DNA from: Rhizomys pruinosus
Taxonomy: Eukaryota; Chordata; Mammalia; Rodentia; Spalacidae
Assembly: GCA_009823505.1 (NCBI GenBank)
Contig: VZQC01005577.1
Coordinates: 450,407-514,406 of the forward strand
Reading direction: 5' to 3'
DNA: 64,000 bases
Position numbers and translations under genes: made by a program
The notes under the pieces: generated by a model
What the model saw: the letters and a program-made list of their open reading frames with translations, nothing else
The model's database searches: none
What the model was told of the DNA's origin: nothing
Shown: one piece after another, positions 23,600-33,463 of the stretch
Layout of the letters: the number at the start of each line of letters is the position of its first letter
Position numbering within the stretch: the first letter of the stretch is position 1

Positions 23600-24030
23600 G
23601 CTCCGGAAAAGGCCAAGATGGCGCAGACCACTAGGTCCCCGCCCTTCTCTCCTGGACATAAAGCCCAGGCTAGAGACTTCCACGCAAAGGAAAGACGACC
23701 ACAGGAGCCCAGTTCTGCATTCCTGACGCAACCTGACTCTGCAGTGTGATCAGCCCGTGACCATGCTCGGACTTGGTCCAGCTGCCTAATGACTCCTCAG
23801 CTGCCCATGTCTCCGCCCAGAGGTTCGCCTGTGACCATGCTTGGACGCGTCCCCTGGCTGTGACGTCATCTCTCCTCGCTGTTCCCTATAAAAATTCCCT
23901 AACCGGGGCTGCTCATGCAACTTCCCTGAGACTGGTGAACCTGCTCAAGAGGTGATCCTAATAAACCTTTTTATACTTTGCTAATTTGGTTTAATCTGGC
24001 CTCTTTACTTCCAGAGAAACCTTTCATCTC
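23600..24030 (+). mobile_element. Solitary retroviral-type LTR (ERVK-like) with promoter elements
   Basis: The segment has the architecture of an LTR: AAGATGGCGCAGACC near its left side, a duplicated enhancer-like block (GTGACCATGCTCGGAC at 23757-23772 and GTGACCATGCTTGGAC at 23831-23846), a palindromic CRE TGACGTCA at 23861-23868, a TATA box CTATAAAAAT at 23886-23895, and an AATAAA at 23960-23965. No internal retroviral genes flank it, so it is a solo LTR. I cannot fix the exact ends or find a target duplication. Confidence 0.6.
23757..23965 (+). promoter_or_regulatory. LTR promoter: enhancer repeats, CRE, TATA box, poly(A) signal
   Basis: The spacing is coherent. The CRE ends about 18 bp before the TATA box, and AATAAA lies about 70 bp after it, as expected for a short R region. 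Two enhancer-like repeats sit 74 bp apart upstream. Whether it is active is not visible from sequence. Confidence 0.55.
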
Positions 24031-24135
24031 CATGAGAGGCCTTTCAGAAGTTATTTCAAAACAAGGCAGATGCTCTCTAGGGACACGAAGGGGCAAACAT
24101 TTCATAGGAAAAGGAGAACACGGGAAAACATCAGC

Positions 24136-24290
24136 AAGTCAAGCGAGTGGTGCACAACTATAATCCCAGCTCTAGGAGGCTGACACCCAGGAGGATCACC
24201 GGATCAAGGTCAACTTCAGTAACAAAGGCTGAGGGTGTAGCTCTAGGGTAAAGCATTTGCCCAGCATACAAGCAAGAAAAGAAAATCTGC
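24136..24290 (+). repeat. Composite B1-like plus ID-like SINE
   Basis: A B1-type left part (GGTGCACAACTATAATCCCAGC, AGGAGGCTGACACCC) is followed by an ID/tRNA-like box, GGCTGAGGGTGTAGCTC. Confidence 0.55.
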
Positions 24291-24639
24291 AATAAGAGGG
24301 GAAGTATGGCATGCACTAGATTCACACCGCTGATCAGAACTGCGAGAGCCAGAGCCAGAGCTGAGCTGGGGCCAGAGCTGAGCTGGAGATGGCGAGAGGG
24401 ACACGGACGCCACTGTGGGCCGTGATGCGGACCAAGAGAATTTTGTTTAGGGATGATGGAACTGCAACGGAAGGAGATTGGAGTTCATAACATTAAGACT
24501 CAGACAGATACAGCAAGGGGAAAAACCTTCCCTTGGGGTAAGAGGAAGAAAGAAAGAAAAGCTGAAGACACTTTGAAGCAAATGGACAGCTGAAAGACCT
24601 GGAGGATCTACCACTGACCTTTTCAGAAAAGACAAGAGC
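24291..24639. other. No feature recognised
   Basis: A short imperfect repeat of GAGCCAGAGCTGAGCTGG-type units occurs at 24346-24385. Nothing else is identifiable. Confidence 0.4.
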
Positions 24640-24795
24640 ATTAGTTAACACAAAAATAAAATAAAGATCAGCTGGGGAGAGAATTCAGCCCGTCTAGACT
24701 GCGGAAAGACAAAAGAAAGCACAGCTTATTAATATCAGATATTAAAGAGGGACTATTTCCACCAACATTAAAAAGATGAAATGAAAACATTATGA

Positions 24796-25041
24796 GGGGC
24801 TGGAGAGATAGCCTAGTGGTTGAGAGCATCGACTACTCTTGCAGAGGACCCGGGTTCGATCCCCAGTATCCACATGGTGGCTGAGAACCATCTGTAACTC
24901 CATTTCCAGGAGAACTCCAGTTCCAGGGGAATCCAACACCCTCTTCTGACCTCCGCGGCATTTCACGACACGGGTGCACAAACCTACATGCAGACAGTAC
25001 ATTCATACACATACAAAAATAAATAAAAAACTTAAAAAAAA
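24796..25041 (+). repeat. B2 SINE with 13-bp target duplication
   Basis: Complete B2. The target GAAAACATTATGA occurs at 24783-24795 and 25042-25054. Confidence 0.95.
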
Positions 25042-25082
25042 GAAAACATTATGAATAACTGACAAACTAGAAATATTCTTTT

Positions 25083-25228
25083 TGTTTTCTTTTTTGAGAC
25101 AGAGCTTCTCACTGTGTAACCCTGGTAGTCTTCACAATGTAGACTAGGATGGCTTCAAACTCAGAGATCCACCTGCCTCTGCCACCCAAGTGCTGGGATT
25201 AAAAGCATGTGCTACCACACCCAGCTAA
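25083..25228 (-). repeat. B1 SINE
   Basis: Minus-strand order: GCTGGGTGTGGTAGCACATGC, CTTGGGTGGCAGAGGCAGGTGG, then a poly-T (plus strand) at 25083-25095 as the tail. Moderately diverged. Confidence 0.9.
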
Positions 25229-25689
25229 ACATATTCTGTGAAAAATTCCAATGACTAAAACTGACACATGATAAAACAGATCATCTAAATAGTCATATAT
25301 CAGGCTCATGGAACATAGTGGAATGGGGGTAGAGAGAATACTAATGCATCTCTCAACTCTTACCAGTGAAGCTTCCTCGTGTAACAAAGAGAAATTAACC
25401 CAGAAAGCCAAGTGACCAAAATGTAAAGAATAAGAGACTCCAGAGCATGTATCCCTGGACAGGTTTCCTATATTAAGTCTCACCCATCCAGGGCTCTGAA
25501 CCATTTTGGAAGAAGGGGAAGAAGGATTCTAAGCATGAGGGGTGGTCCATGACCACAAGGAAACAGAATTTTCCAGGCTTCCGGGTCCTTCCTCATATGA
25601 ACTTACACAATGGTAACAGTATACACAAGAGCCATACAAACAATTCAGAGAAAAACCCAGCATAGAACTGGGAAAATGAGCAAGAAGCC

Positions 25690-26697
25690 ACAAGGTTTTT
25701 TTTCTTTCTTTTAATGTAGTAACTTTTATTGATGTTTTGTGCATTTCAGACATCATTTCTCAGTTCAGTTTAGACATATTCCCCTTTCCCTTCCCCACAC
25801 CCCATCCCAGATCATGCACTCTGCCATAATTATCCTGCATCTTTCTCTCAGTCTTTTTTTATGTTTAGGAATTCACATTTTTCTCCTTTAATTTTATATT
25901 ATGCTAAAATATGCATATGAACTTTCCACTCATATGCAGTAATTACAGAGTCTGAGAGTAAGCAGTGGATCGATTCTAGAGCCTGTTAAGAGATTTACAT
26001 TATAACAACATAGTTGCTTTCAGATAAACAGAAATATAACAATAATGTTGTTCAGCTTCCATTTCATCTGGGGGATTTGGTGTTAGCGTCCACAAATGAG
26101 GGAAATCATTATCCGTTTGTCTTTCTGGAACTGTGTTACTTCACTCAGCATAATGGCTTCGAGCTCCATCCATTTACCTGCAAAGTTCATAATGCCATCT
26201 TTCTTTACCACTGAATACTCTATTGTGTAGATGTACCACGTTTTTGTCATCCATTCATCAGTTGAGGGGCATTTGGGTTGGGATCAGCTCTTTGCTATTG
26301 TGAAGGGAGCTGCAATAAACAGGGGTGTGCATGTATCTTTGCAATAGGATGAGTATTATGAGTAAATACCCTGGAGTCATATGGCTAGGTGAGGTGGTAG
26401 GCTCATTTTGAATCTTTTAGGTGTTCTCCGCACTGCTTTCCATAATTGTTGTACAAGTTTACATTCCCACCAGCAGTGGATGAGTGTTCCCCTTTCCCCA
26501 CAACCTCTCCAGCATTTGGTGTCTTCTGTGTTCTTGATCTTAGCCAGTCAGATTGGAGTGAGATGATATCTGAGAGTGGTTTTAATTTGCATTTCCTTAA
26601 TTATTAATGATGTTGAACAATTTAAGATGTTTCTCAGCCATCTTTACTTCCTCATTGGTGAAGTCTCTGTTCAGCTCTTTACTCCATCTTTTTTTTA
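25690..26697 (-). mobile_element. LINE-1 3' fragment, 5'-truncated
   Basis: The minus strand runs from the ORF2 C-terminal domain (26697 down to about 26130) through a 3'UTR to the T-rich tail at 25697-25715. Domain blocks mirror those at 2641-3240 and 17520-17930. Truncated at 26697. Confidence 0.88.
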
Positions 26698-27084
26698 TAC
26701 TTTCTTTTATTTCATTTTTTTAACAATAAGTAACAAGTTGTGAGTACAAGCATCCTTCATGTAAAACCAATTTGCAAGCAGTTGTGCCCAAACCCACACA
26801 GTCCAAGGCTCCCACCATCCAGCTGGAGGGGCTTGTATGTACAATCAAGTTGATCAAATAAGTGTCCAGTCTATATTGCTGTAGTTTCACCATTCACCCC
26901 AATTGCAGCCCTTAAATTCTGCCATACATATTAAGGCTTATTAAGTTTGTGTCCCCAGGTGTACCTCACTCTGAGTTCATCTACTGGAGCCTGGACAGCT
27001 TATCTAGCATAACTTCCTGGAAGACCAGCTCTCTCTCACCCAGCAGTGATCAGCTACCAATAGTTCCTCAGTTAAAGTTGTGGC
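26698..27084. other. Unassigned repeat-like sequence
   Basis: Contains CTCACCCAGCAGTGATCAGC, CTACCAATAGTTCCTCAG and a GTTGTGGCTTCTTGC end. The CAATAGYTCCTCAG block recurs at 37180, which suggests a shared LINE-1-linked repeat. Confidence 0.4.
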
Positions 27085-27282
27085 TTCTTGCAGATCAAAT
27101 CCAGCAGTATATAAGAAGAATCATTCATCACGACTGTGTGGATTTATCCCAGGAGTTCAAGACTGTTTGAATAATCAGAACCTCATTGGCATAATTCACT
27201 ATATTAACAGAAAGAAAGGAAACACTATGTAATTTTTAGAATAAAATCTATACCTATTCATCATTAAAAAAAGAAAAAGTAT

Positions 27283-27505
27283 GGGGCTGGAGAGATGGCC
27301 CAGCAGTTAAGAGCACTAACTGCTCTTGCAGAGGACCAGAGTTTGATTCCCAGCACCCACATGGCGGCTGAGAACTGTCTTTAACTCCAGTTCCAGGGGA
27401 AGTTGACGCCCTCTTCAGACCTCTGCAGCATTTCACGACACGGGTGCACAAACCTACAGTCAGACAGTACATTCATACACATAAAAAATAAATAAATTTT
27501 TTTTT
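27283..27505 (+). repeat. B2 SINE
   Basis: Complete B2 in the old LINE-1. Its target AAAAAAGAAAAAGT is repeated at 27267-27280 and 27506-27519. Confidence 0.93.
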
Positions 27506-27969
27506 AAAAAAGAAAAAGTGCTCCTGAGAAAGCTAGGGATTTCTTTAACCTAATAAACTACCATCAGGTAACATCATGTTAAATGATGAATTATTACATA
27601 CATTCTTCTCCAGATCAGGAGCAAAGAGGGGTGTTCACACTCCCTTCACCTATTACACATGTTAGAGACACAAACCAGGATAATAAAGCAAGAAAACAAA
27701 AAAGAGCCCCAATGTTCATAAAGCAACAACTTTAGCCATTTCAATGCACAGATGACATGATTATTTGTGTAGAAAATCCAACATGATCTATAAAATAGAA
27801 GCTAAAAAGTAATAAGTGAATTTAGCAAATTTATGGGATGGAAGAACATATTGTACAAATAAACTGTATTTCCACAAAGTGCGGCAAACTGAAAAACAAG
27901 TTTTATTTCTCTTAACGATATGACCAAAACCATAACATACTTAGGGATAAGTTAAAAAATTATCTGTTA

Positions 27970-28206
27970 TGGGGCTGGAGAGATGGCCTAGCGGTTAAGA
28001 GCACTGACCGCTCTTACAGAGGACCCGGGTTCAATCCCCAGCACCCACATGGCGGCCGAGAACCGTCTGAAACTCCAATTAAAGGAGAACTCCAGTTCCA
28101 GGGGAATCCGACACCCTCTTCTGACCTCCATGGCATTACACGACACGGGTGCACAAACCTGCATGCAGATACACATACAGAAATAAATTAAAAAAAAATT
28201 TTTTTT
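27970..28206 (+). repeat. B2 SINE, first of a same-site pair
   Basis: Young B2 with A box and B box intact except GGTTCAATCCC. Flanked by AATTATCTGTTA at 27958-27969 and 28207-28218. Confidence 0.94.
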
Positions 28207-28218
28207 AATTATCTGTTA

Positions 28219-28460
28219 CGGGGCTGGAGAGATGGCCTAGCGGTTAAGAGCACTGACCGCTCTTACAGAGGACCCGGGTTCGATCCCCAGCACCCACATG
28301 GCGGCCGAGAACCGTCTGAAACTCCAATTCCAGGAGAACTCCAGTTCCAGGGGAATCCGACACCCTCTTCTGACCTCCGTGGCATTGCACGACACGGGTG
28401 CACAAACTTGCATGCAGACAGTACATTCATACACATACAGAAATAAATAAAAATAAAAAA
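28219..28460 (+). repeat. B2 SINE, second of a same-site pair
   Basis: Young B2 starting directly after the duplicated target of its neighbour. A third, one-mismatch copy of the target (AATGATCTGTTA) follows at 28461-28472. The two copies differ internally (the first lacks part of the CAGTACATTC region). Confidence 0.94.
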
Positions 28461-28482
28461 AATGATCTGTTAGATCTATGTA

Positions 28483-28508
28483 TTAAAAAAAAAAAAAAAA
28501 AAAAAAAA
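28483..28508 (+). repeat. Poly(A) tract
   Basis: An uninterrupted run of A inside LINE-1 sequence. No SINE body sits directly in front of it. Confidence 0.8.
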
Positions 28509-29130
28509 GCACCATGGAAATAAATGAATGACATATGTATCAGAAAATCTGACAATGTTAAAATGTTAATTCTCTCCAATCTATACATTTTCTTTTAGTC
28601 ATATAGATCCGGCATAATCTCAATTGCAACGTCTAGCAGCTTTCCTTGTCAAAATTAATAAGCTTATTCTAAAATGTTTGTGGAAATATAAGGACTCACA
28701 CTGTCCAAGGTGATCTCAGTAACTAAGAGCAGAATGGAAAGACTTAACAGTACTTAGCTGCAAGGCTTGATGCAAGGTAGCGCACTGTGACAGAGACAAG
28801 ATAATGAAATCATAGTGACTTGATTCAACAGAAGACAGTGGAGATCCAGGAAGCAAACCTGGATGTGTGTGCTTGTTTGACTTACAATAAGGAATCAGAG
28901 CCATCTTGTAGATGCAACAAAGTCCTCAACGAGCTTGACTAAGATAACTGGCGACCCACATGGAAAGCATGAAGCTTGACCCCTATCTCACAATTCACAA
29001 AACCCAATTTGAAGTGAATCATAGATCTAAATGCACAGGGTAAAACTATAAAGCTTCTAGAACAAAACGGATATTTTCATCAGCTGCCAATGGTGACTTT
29101 TCTTAAATAACAGGCAAAACATGATCCTTA

Positions 29131-29260
29131 TAGGCTGGTGAAATGGCTCAGTGTGGAAAAGTCCTAGCTGCCAACCCTGACTACTTGAGTGCAATCCCTG
29201 ACACCTGAATGGTGGAGGGAGAGAACTGGCTCCCACAAGTTCACCACTAAGAAAAGAAGA
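29131..29260 (+). repeat. B2/B3-like SINE fragment, diverged
   Basis: AGGCTGGTGAAATGGCTCAG head, then a GAGTGCAATCCCTGACACC B box region. The 3' part is not recognisable. Confidence 0.65.
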
Positions 29261-29875
29261 AGAAAAACTCTTGGCCAAATTAAGGATTTATTCCACCTGG
29301 TAAAAGAGCTACAGCTAACATCCTAATGCATGAATGATGTGCATACACACAGTAAAATAAATTAAATGTGATAAAAATGATGATTATAAAAGAAAAATAG
29401 ATCATTTAGATTTCACAAAAAGTGTAAAACATCTGTTCATTCAAAACAGTCAAAATGAGCGGTGAGTCACGCGAGGAGGAAAGACTTGCAAAGTGTGTCT
29501 GTTGAGGGACTTGTATTGCAAATATAAAAAAAGAACTACAACAGAGTCACGGGAGCACAAGCAACTCAGAGAAGGGAAGGGGAAGCTGCATGGACATTTG
29601 CAGAAGGTTTGTGTGCTAAGCATCTCCCCATGCTGGGACCCAGCAGCAGTGAAAACCCAGGGCCACACAAAGGCTTGCGCAGGGACCCTCACGGCAGCTT
29701 CGCCCCCTCTCCAAACACCCCTAAGCAGCTGCCCATGAACAGGAGACTACAGGAAGAAATGGTGACAGCTGCTCAGTGACCAAAGGAGTTGGGAATTGAC
29801 CATGTGACATGGGTGAGTCTCAAAAGCATGCTGAGTACAGGCCTTATGACTCCATGTGTGAAGCTCTGGAAGAAT

Positions 29876-29878
<3 letters not shown>

Positions 29879-29907
<29 letters not shown>
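29879..29907. repeat. (AT)n microsatellite
   Basis: Fourteen AT steps inside the 3' part of the old LINE-1. Confidence 0.95.
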
Positions 29908-29909
<2 letters not shown>

Positions 29910-30029
29910 TACAAAATTCGGTGGGAGTTAGAATGAAGTGCAGATTCAGAAAGGGATCTAAATATGATCAAAATCTCTTGCATGAAATTCACAAAAATTA
30001 GAAACTAAATGATAAATAATTTTGAATTA

Positions 30030-30199
30030 ACTTTTTTATTTGAGGGGGGCAGGATGATGCATGCCAGGGTGCACTAGTAGAGGTCAGAGGACAACTTTTG
30101 GGGCTCTCCTCTCCTTCCACCTTGTGGGTCCCACATATGGAACTCATTTTCCAGCCTTGGCTACAGGCACCTTTACTCCTTGAACCATCTTGACAGCCC
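30030..30199 (-). repeat. B3-type SINE
   Basis: Plus-strand order AGAGGTCAGAGGACAACTTT, CTCTCCTTCCACCTTGTGGG, then CCTTTACTCCTTGAACCATC and TTGACAGCCC is the reverse of a B3 element. Confidence 0.8.
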
Positions 30200-30204
30200 T
30201 ATTT

Positions 30205-30436
30205 CTGAGATTTTTTTTTCACTTTAAAGATTTTGTTTTAACTATGTGCATACATGTGTTGTTTATGTACAGGTGTGTGCACATGCCTGCAGTGCCCAGT
30301 GAGGCCAGAAGGAAGTGTTGGATCCCCCAGAGCTGGAGTTTCAGGCAATTGTGAGCCCTCTGATACAGATGCTGGGAACCAAACTTTGGTTCTGTGCAAG
30401 AACAAGTGCTCTTAACCATTGAGCTCTCTTCAGCCC
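30205..30436 (-). repeat. B3-type SINE
   Basis: Ends in GCTCTTAACCATTGAGCTCTC and TTCAGCCCC, the reverse complement of a B2/B3 head. Body contains GAGGCCAGAAGGAAGTGTTGG. Confidence 0.82.
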
Positions 30437-30880
30437 CATTTTTTAGTGTTTTGGATGAGAGTTGTAATGTGTCTGCAAGATGACAGTGACAACTGGTGAG
30501 GCACAGGGACAGACTTCCCGAGTAGCAGAGGTGCTTGCTTCCTGCCTTCATAGAGCTTGGGGTCACATGCTTGTAACATACTTAAGACATGTGAGGCTTG
30601 CCATTTCACTGATGTAAACTTTGCCCCCTTTCCCCACTAGCATACAGACACAAACCATGAAAAAATGTGAACTATACTTAATGATCCCACACCTTGAAGG
30701 ATCTGAGGTAAGGACACTAACAATTTGCATGCTGCTCTCACCTATACCAAGGATAAGGTTTAGTGATAGAGACCTGCATAGGTAGGTATCTGTCTATTTT
30801 GGTGGAGGTGATACAACAAAATATTGGCAGCTACACAGCGATGCTTTGGATTTTTCTTTATGTTTAGAAAAGTCATAATG

Positions 30881-31030
30881 CCAGGCGTGGTATGCATGCC
30901 TTTAATCCTAGCACTTGGGAGGCAGAGGCAGGTGGATCTTTGTGAGTTCAAGGCCAGCCTGGTCTACAGAGTGAGTTCCAGGACATCTGGAGCTACAGGA
31001 AGACCCTGTCTCGAAAAGACCAAAAAAAAA
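30881..31030 (+). repeat. B1 SINE with 13-bp target duplication
   Basis: Nearly intact B1 followed by an A tail. The target AAAAGTCATAATG occurs at 30868-30880 and 31031-31043. Confidence 0.96.
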
Positions 31031-31109
31031 AAAAGTCATAATGAATCCTTGGGGAAGAAAGAGTGAAGAGAGGGCAGGAGGACAGGACTGGTCAGGAATG
31101 GGAAAGGGG

Positions 31110-31255
31110 GTTGGGGTTGGAGACATGGTTCAGTGGTTAAGAGCAGAGCACTAGCTGTTCTTGCAGAGAACCTGGATTCAGTTCCCAGCACTCACGAGGT
31201 AGCTAAAAACTGTCTGTAAACTCCAGTTCCAGGGGATCTGATGCCCTCTTGTGGT
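31110..31255 (+). repeat. B2/B3-type SINE, 3' truncated
   Basis: GGGGTTGGAGACATGGTTCAG head, body to ATGCCCTCTTGTGG, then direct passage into a B1. Confidence 0.8.
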
Positions 31256-31395
31256 AGGTCAGGTATAGTAGTGCACTCGGGAGGCAGAGACAGGTGGAAT
31301 TTTGTGAGATAGAGAGGCCAGCTGACCTAGCCAGTTCTAGGCCAGCTGTGGCTACGGGGATGCTATGTCTAAAAAAGAAGAATAGAAAAAAAAAA
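31256..31395 (+). repeat. B1 SINE, diverged
   Basis: GGTCAGGTATAGTAGTGCAC, GGGAGGCAGAGACAGGTGG, then GCTATGTCTAAAAAAG tail. It is joined to the preceding B3-like head without spacer. Confidence 0.75.
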
Positions 31396-31496
31396 ATCTG
31401 AACAGCCCTAAATGAGGATTGGAAAGGAGTGGTCAGTATTGCCCATGTAACTCAGCTAGGATCTGGTCACACTCTATGTTAGAAAGCCTATGACAA

Positions 31497-31729
31497 GGGG
31501 CTGGAGAGACGGCCTAGGGGTTAGGAGTGCCGACTGCTCTTGCAGAGGACCCGGGTTCGATCCCCAGCACCCACATGGCAGCTGAAAACCGTCTTTAGCT
31601 CCAGTTCCAGAGGAACCCGACACCCTCTTCTGACCTCCATGTCATTGCATGACACAGATGCACAGACCTACATGCAGACAGTATATTCATACACATATGA
31701 AAATAAAGTAAAATTTTAAAAAAGAAAAA
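31497..31729 (+). repeat. B2 SINE with target duplication
   Basis: Complete B2. The target AGAAAGCCTAT is found at 31481-31491 and 31730-31740. It lies at the low-coordinate edge of the open frame discussed for the candidate minus-strand gene. Confidence 0.94.
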
Positions 31730-31740
31730 AGAAAGCCTAT

Positions 31741-32023
31741 AACACATGCCCAAGTCATCCCCAGCCAGCCTGATCCCCTTATCCAACAGCAGGACATCTA
31801 GTAGCAGGATGGCTCCCTCCCATCCTGCATCTCCTGAAGAAGGGTGTCTTCCCATCAGACCAGGGGGCAGGATGAGGTCTTTCATGTCCACTGAGGAGTC
31901 CTTTAAGCAGGACCTCAGTCTTTCTAGGACAGAGGCTGTCTCTGCCTCTTCTGATAGCTTGGGAGTACCCCCAGGTCCCCTGGATGGATCTTCCTCCTGG
32001 TAGGACTCCTCATCAGGCTGTCA
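31741..32023 (-). other. 95-codon open frame following a TAA-TGA pair (possible 3'UTR or decayed exon)
   Basis: Directly after the double stop at 32026-32021, the same minus-strand frame stays open for about 95 codons until it enters the B2. The conceptual peptide is acidic first (QPDEESYQEED), then contains ASVLERLRSC and a Leu-rich run GAILLLDVLLLDKG. I recognise no family. It could be chance, 3'UTR, or an exon tail of a gene disabled by the two stops. Confidence 0.25.
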
Positions 32024-32069
32024 TTAGCTTATCTCCATTTCCCCAGGACTCTCACTAGGGATCTGCAGA
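32024..32069 (-). CDS. Candidate terminal coding exon of an unrecognised gene
   Basis: On the minus strand a strong acceptor (a pyrimidine run CCTCTCTCCCTCTCTGCTCAG) precedes the segment starting at 32069. Read in the phase left by the two upstream candidate exons, it encodes a short tail LQIPSESPGEMEIS and then TAA. No poly(A) signal is obvious before the B2 at 31729. It is offered as a hypothesis because three candidate exons keep one frame with GT/AG boundaries. Confidence 0.22.
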
Positions 32070-32158
32070 CTGAGCAGAGAGGGAGAGAGGCATGACTGAC
32101 AGGTTCCAAATAAGAATGCTCTAACTTCAGTCATCCCAAGGAACCAATATTCACTCAC

Positions 32159-32197
32159 CCCGGTTTCACGTGGAGCCAGGAAGACAGCATTAATTCC
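32159..32197 (-). CDS. Candidate 39-nt exon
   Basis: The minus strand shows ACCGCAG before 32197 and a consensus donor GTGAGT after 32159. The length is divisible by three, so it could be included or skipped without a frame change. Phase-consistent translation: ELMLSSWLHVKPG. The polypyrimidine tract in front is weak. Family unknown. Confidence 0.2.
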
Positions 32198-32328
32198 CTG
32201 CGGTGACTTTACACGCCCCAAAACGAAGGCAGTTTAATGGAAAGTTCCCTCAGCAACTGTAGCTGAGCAACGTGCATGCGTGCGTACCCTGAGGTGTTGG
32301 CAGGAGGTCAGGGTACTCAGCAGCTCAC

Positions 32329-32411
32329 CTGGCAGGTAAAATTGTGGCCGCTTTCACACTCCTGGCCTGCAGGAACCCAGAGATCAGGAAATGGGAGATG
32401 GTGTTGAAGCC
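32329..32411 (-). CDS. Candidate 83-nt exon
   Basis: The minus strand has acceptor TTTTCTGTTCCCAG before 32411 and donor GTGAGC after 32329. The frame joining its neighbours reads GFNTISHFLISGFLQ then ARSVKAATILPA, leaving two bases that the next exon completes. An alternative inner acceptor (CTGCAG) would shorten it. No homology is recognised. Confidence 0.25.
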
Positions 32412-32769
32412 CTGGGAACAGAAAACCTGACCTGTTTTCCAGCAGGTCTGCCTCAGAGGGAAGGTCTGAGGAAAGTGAAAAGGATTGTGTGGAGGAGTGC
32501 GGGCAGGTAAGGGAGGAGGAGAGACCCAAAGCTCGCTCTTAATGCCCTTCAGAACACTTCCATAATGCAATTGTGCTCCCGGCAACCTCTCTGCTTAAAG
32601 TATGACTCATGCTCACTAGTAAGTTCCCTAGCAACTGATGACACATTTCCAAAGTGATGCCTGATCACACACCTGATGGCACCCAGCTAAGAAATGGAAC
32701 ACACTTGGTGACTGTAAGATCTAAGATATATTTATCTCCCTTCCTCCAGACAGTCCCCAGCACTCTCAC

Positions 32770-32888
32770 TTCCCGCCAGCCTCTCTGAGTTTGATGAACT
32801 TCCAGGCTCTCTCTGAGATTCTCTATCACGTTACCACTGTGTTTGTGTTCTTCTGAGTACAGTCGGGGAGCTGGCATCCTGCTAGGCC
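32770..32888 (-). CDS. Candidate 119-nt exon, most upstream found
   Basis: The minus strand has a TTTTCAG-type acceptor before 32888 and donor GTGAGAG after 32770. The frame that joins phase-correctly to the next exon contains RLYSEEHKHSGNV and IENLRESLEVHQ, mostly hydrophilic. An in-frame ATG lies at 32877. The sequence before the acceptor is purine-rich, which weakens the call. No exon further upstream could be identified. Confidence 0.2.
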
Positions 32889-33317
32889 CTGAAAACTAAT
32901 TCCTCCTTTTCTCCACCAGCGTTTTCAAAATGTTATCTAGGGCTGACCCTTTACAGCCTGGGCTCCAACAAGAACAAACCAGATAGCTGAAAGTCTTTTC
33001 TCTAAAAACTAAAACAGGTGTGAAAATTAGGAACTAGACCCAACCATCTCTATAATGTGTTAATGCTGAGGCAAGGTTCAAGCATCTTGGCAACGACAAA
33101 AAATCACATGTTGAAACAAGACAGAGATACCTCCTTTCACATCAGCCTTCCAAAATCCCAGTATAAAAGCAGTTTGACAAGAAAATAATTAAAAATACTC
33201 CACTTGGAAAGCATGAAGCAAAGCTATGTTCATGTATAAATGACGTCACCCTACTATATCAAAGAACCTATAAGAAGTTAATAAAGTTCTTTTTTAATTA
33301 AATAAAAGTTCAGGGTA

Positions 33318-33463
33318 ACAGCAGATATGGTGGTAAATGTCTATAATCCCAATACTCAGGAGGCTGAGGTAGGAGTTTAAGGCCAGCCTGGGCTAAATGA
33401 TGAGTAAAAGGCTAGCTTGAGCTACAAAGTTCTCAAAACCTCCAAAAAAAAAAAAAAAAAAAA
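33318..33463 (+). repeat. Old B1/proto-B1 SINE
   Basis: GATATGGTGGTAAATGTC, TAATCCCAATACTCAGGAGG and AAGGCCAGCCTGGGC, then an A tail. More diverged than the other B1 copies. Confidence 0.75.

Larger units (their letters stand above)
24640..25690 (+). mobile_element. Old LINE-1 fragment (ORF2 part and 3'UTR-like part)
   Basis: 24640-25310 aligns by eye with an internal ORF2 stretch (A-rich, with a CCAACATTAAAAAGATGAAATG block). 25310-25690 contains a CAGTGAAGCTTCC block and a CATCCAGGGCTCTGAACCATT block also present at 56990-57130. Two SINEs interrupt it. Coding capacity is lost. Confidence 0.5.
27085..29990 (+). mobile_element. Ancient LINE-1 (L1M-like), fragmented
   Basis: Ordered ORF2 landmarks can be followed: GTGGATTTATCCCAGGAGTTCAAG near 27138, an ACTTTAGCCATTTCAATGCACAGATGACATG block at 27730 (a decayed 'FADD' region), an AATTCTCTCCAATCTATAC block at 28568, and a 3' block at 29805-29870. 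Five younger SINEs, an A tract (28483-28508) and an AT repeat interrupt it. It is strongly decayed. Confidence 0.7.
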
